A stretch of DNA of 64,000 nucleotides from JAJYIW01 sp963781665 (GTDB lineage: Bacteria > Chloroflexota > Anaerolineae > Anaerolineales > Anaerolineaceae). Shown piece after piece: positions 61,793 to 64,000 of this stretch (position 1 is its first letter; every line of letters begins with the position of its first letter). The notes beneath the pieces are model-generated. The model was not told where the DNA came from. It did no database searches and saw only the letters and a list, made by a program, of their open reading frames with translations. The stretch lies in NCBI GenBank assembly GCA_963781665.1, contig CAWAGA010000002.1, positions 4,898,001 through 4,962,000 on the forward strand. The letters are read 5' to 3'. The translations under genes were made by a program, and so were the position numbers.

Positions 61793-64000
61793 TTTCCGAG
61801 CAGGCTGGAGCCAAGATTCTGGTGAAAGGGATCGTCCAGGGGGTCGGTTTCCGCCCATTCGTTTACAATTTAGCCATCAGGTTGGGTCTGACCGGATGGG
61901 TTAGAAATTCGTCGAACGGCGTTGAAATCGAAATCAACGGACAGAAAACTGCAGTCGCCAGTTTCCTAGATGCCTTGACTGCCAACCCTCCTCCCCTGGC
62001 AAAAATCGACCGGATTGAAAGCCAACCCATCCCTCCAGATGGATACAACTCTTTCGAAATCTACGAGAGCCTGGCCAGAGCCGGGGAATTCATTCCAATT
62101 TCACCGGACGTGGCCATTTGCAGCGAATGCCAGCGCGAGCTGTTCGATCCGGACGACCGCCGCTATCGCTACCCGTTTATAAACTGCACTAACTGCGGTC
62201 CGCGCTTCACGATCATTAAAGATATTCCCTACGACCGCCCGTTGACGACAATGGCGTCCTTCGAATTATGCCCTGCCTGCCAGGCTGAATACGATGATCC
62301 TACCGACCGGCGCTTCCACGCCCAGCCGGTGGCCTGCCCGGACTGCGGCCCACGGACCTGGTTCGAGGTAGATGGTAAACGCCAGGACGGCGACGGAATC
62401 GAGATTGCCAGAGACTGGCTCAAAAAAGGCAAGATTCTGGCTGTTAAAGGATTGGGAGGCTTCCATCTGGCCTGCGACTCTACCCAGGCCGAAGCTGTGG
62501 CCGAGTTACGGCGGCGGAAACATCGCAGTGAAAAACCTTTCGCCCTGATGGCATTCGACCTGGCGACGATCACGCGCCATGCTGAGGTTTCGAAAGTCGA
62601 AGCAGGGCTGCTGCAATCCCCGGCGCACCCGGTGGTTTTGCTCGAGAAGAGACCAGCATCGCCAGTCACCGCAGAGGTCGCTCCTAAACAGGTTACACTG
62701 GGTATCATGCTGGCTTACACGCCGCTGCACCTGCTGCTGCTCGAGCCTGCCCCAGGTTTTCCGGAAATTCTAGTCATGACCAGTGGGAATCTCAGTGAGG
62801 AACCGATTTGTTACGAAGACAACGACGCTCGCCAGCGCCTCAATGGTCTGGCGGACGCCTTCTTGATGCACGACCGGCCAATCCACATGCGAGTGGACGA
62901 CTCGGTGGTACGAGAATTCGAAGGCAGACCATATTTCATCCGGCGCTCGCGCGGGTACGCTCCTGATCCGGTCCACCTTTCCAGGCCGGTAAAATCGATT
63001 CTGGCGGCGGGCAGTGAGTTGAAGAATACCTTTTGCATCACCCGCCAGGATTACGCATTCATCAGCCACCACATTGGCGACCTGGAAAATTACGAGACGC
63101 TCAAAGCCTACGAAGAGGGCATCAGGCATTTCGAGCATGTCTTCCACCTCAACCCGGAGGTGATCGCCTGCGACCTGCACCCGGGCTACCTGGCGTCACA
63201 ATACGCCCGTCAACGAGCCGAGAAGGAAAGCCTGCCCCTGGTCGAAGTTCAGCACCACCACGCCCATTTAGCCGCTTGCCTGGGTGAAAATAGCTGGTCG
63301 GCAGACGAGCCGGTGATCGGGCTGGCCTATGACGGCACCGGCTATGGGGTTGACGGTGCCATTTGGGGCGGTGAAGTATTGACCGGCAGCTACCAGGGTT
63401 ACGAACGCGATTACCATTTAAGCTATGTGCCCTTGCCCGGCGGCGACCTGGCGATCCGGAAACCCTCACGGATGGCTTTAGCTTACCTGTGGCAGATGGG
63501 GATCGAATGGGAGCCTGACCTGCCGCCGGTCAAAGAATATTGTGCCCAGGACCGGATGACGCTGCGCAGCCAGCTCGAGCATCACCTCAACACCGCGGCG
63601 ACTTCGAGCATGGGACGGCTTTTCGACGCTGTTGCCGCCCTGACCGGCTTGTGCCAATCCGTAAATTTTGAAGGGCAGGCAGCCATGGAGTTGGAAGCCT
63701 CGATCGACCCCGATGAAACGGGGATTTACCCCGTCAACCTCGACGCAGGGCAAATCCAGGTAGATGCGATGATCGCGGCGATCATCGCGGATTGGCGGGC
63801 AGGCAGACCACCCGGGCAGATTGCCGCTCGTTTTCATAACAGCCTGGTGAAAATGAACCTCGAGGTTTGCATGGATATCAAAGAGAAGCGTACAATCAAT
63901 ACCGTAGCTTTAAGCGGCGGCGTCTGGCAAAACCAGTTCTTACTCAACCATACAATAGAAACTTTAAAGAAAAATGGGTTTAAGGTCCTAACTCACTGGC
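61789..64000 (+). CDS. hypF: Carbamoyltransferase HypF (3' end beyond window)
   Basis: Makes the thiocarbamate precursor of the CN ligands of the NiFe site. The 737 codons visible cover an acylphosphatase domain (GIVQGVGFRPFVY), two zinc fingers (CSECQREL, NCGPRF; CPACQAEY, CPDCGP), a YrdC-like domain (about 195-390, VKGLGGFHLACD; MTSGNLSEEP) and the Kae1-like carbamoyltransferase domain with the metal motif HHHAH and VALSGGVWQN. Only a few tens of residues should be missing. The frame is unbroken. hypC, hypD and hypE are not in the window and may follow. Confidence 0.95.
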   Translation, partial: MISEQAGAKILVKGIVQGVGFRPFVYNLAIRLGLTGWVRNSSNGVEIEINGQKTAVASFLDALTANPPPLAKIDRIESQPIPPDGYNSFEIYESLARAGEFIPISPDVAICSECQRELFDPDDRRYRYPFINCTNCGPRFTIIKDIPYDRPLTTMASFELCPACQAEYDDPTDRRFHAQPVACPDCGPRTWFEVDGKRQDGDGIEIARDWLKKGKILAVKGLGGFHLACDSTQAEAVAELRRRKHRSEKPFALMAFDLATITRHAEVSKVEAGLLQSPAHPVVLLEKRPASPVTAEVAPKQVTLGIMLAYTPLHLLLLEPAPGFPEILVMTSGNLSEEPICYEDNDARQRLNGLADAFLMHDRPIHMRVDDSVVREFEGRPYFIRRSRGYAPDPVHLSRPVKSILAAGSELKNTFCITRQDYAFISHHIGDLENYETLKAYEEGIRHFEHVFHLNPEVIACDLHPGYLASQYARQRAEKESLPLVEVQHHHAHLAACLGENSWSADEPVIGLAYDGTGYGVDGAIWGGEVLTGSYQGYERDYHLSYVPLPGGDLAIRKPSRMALAYLWQMGIEWEPDLPPVKEYCAQDRMTLRSQLEHHLNTAATSSMGRLFDAVAALTGLCQSVNFEGQAAMELEASIDPDETGIYPVNLDAGQIQVDAMIAAIIADWRAGRPPGQIAARFHNSLVKMNLEVCMDIKEKRTINTVALSGGVWQNQFLLNHTIETLKKNGFKVLTHW

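Overview
The window looks like a chromosomal segment of an anaerobic or facultative member of the Chloroflexota, probably class Anaerolineae. This is inferred from gene content (zinc-ribbon/membrane/sensor proteins, a YkoEDC-type ECF transporter, DRTGG/PHP/GHKL hydrogenase accessory genes); there is no rRNA or other marker to prove it. Nothing in it is clearly phage, insertion sequence or CRISPR.

Layout. (1) 1-14554: a near-complete complex I operon, nuoA(partial)-B-CD-E-F-G-H-I-J-K-L-M-N, with a fused NuoCD and a NuoG with an N7-type cluster motif, as in enterobacteria. nuoB is split by an apparent one-base frameshift. (2) 14560-20889: a frameshifted Gfo/Idh/MocA oxidoreductase (minus), then an MtmB-family corrinoid methyltransferase homologue with leucine where methanogen MtmB has pyrrolysine, a 27-residue membrane peptide with a strong ribosome site, and a YkoE/YkoD/YkoC ECF transporter. 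(3) 21049-28047: a PPK2 polyphosphate kinase and a dipeptide/oligopeptide ABC importer (two permeases, a frameshifted Tat lipoprotein binding protein, two ATPases). (4) 28063-45229: accessory genes: DinB-like protein, two proteins with the same zinc ribbon-membrane anchor-sensor plan, a P-loop protein, a hydrolase, a surface protein with a CxxCH motif, Thr/Pro linker and a DNRLRE-like domain, a C39-peptidase relic, a PhyH dioxygenase, an S53 peptidase, a TetR-SDR-SDR operon with a visible operator, an HpaI-type aldolase and a phosphotriesterase-family hydrolase. (5) 45534-46909: hisS followed by tRNA-His. (6) 47265-64000: a large hydrogenase locus.

The hydrogenase locus is the most interesting part. 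Its first half (DRTGG, CBS-GHKL ATPase, DRTGG, PHP, HndA, GHKL ATPase, HndB, HndC) resembles the diaphorase and accessory half of NAD(P)-linked or bifurcating [FeFe]-hydrogenase operons, but no [FeFe] catalytic subunit follows. Instead comes a second NuoE/NuoF pair, an enlarged HoxU/NuoG-like protein and a group 3d-like [NiFe] hydrogenase (HoxY, HoxH), then a maturation protease, a cNMP-fold protein, hypA, hypB and hypF (cut by the window edge). The locus therefore encodes two flavin/NADH modules beside one [NiFe] catalytic module. The inferred job is H2 turnover coupled to NAD(H) and possibly ferredoxin, next to a respiratory complex I.

Three otherwise intact genes (nuoB, the Gfo/Idh/MocA gene, the peptide-binding protein) each carry what looks like one extra base. 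The shared pattern suggests assembly indels rather than true gene decay.
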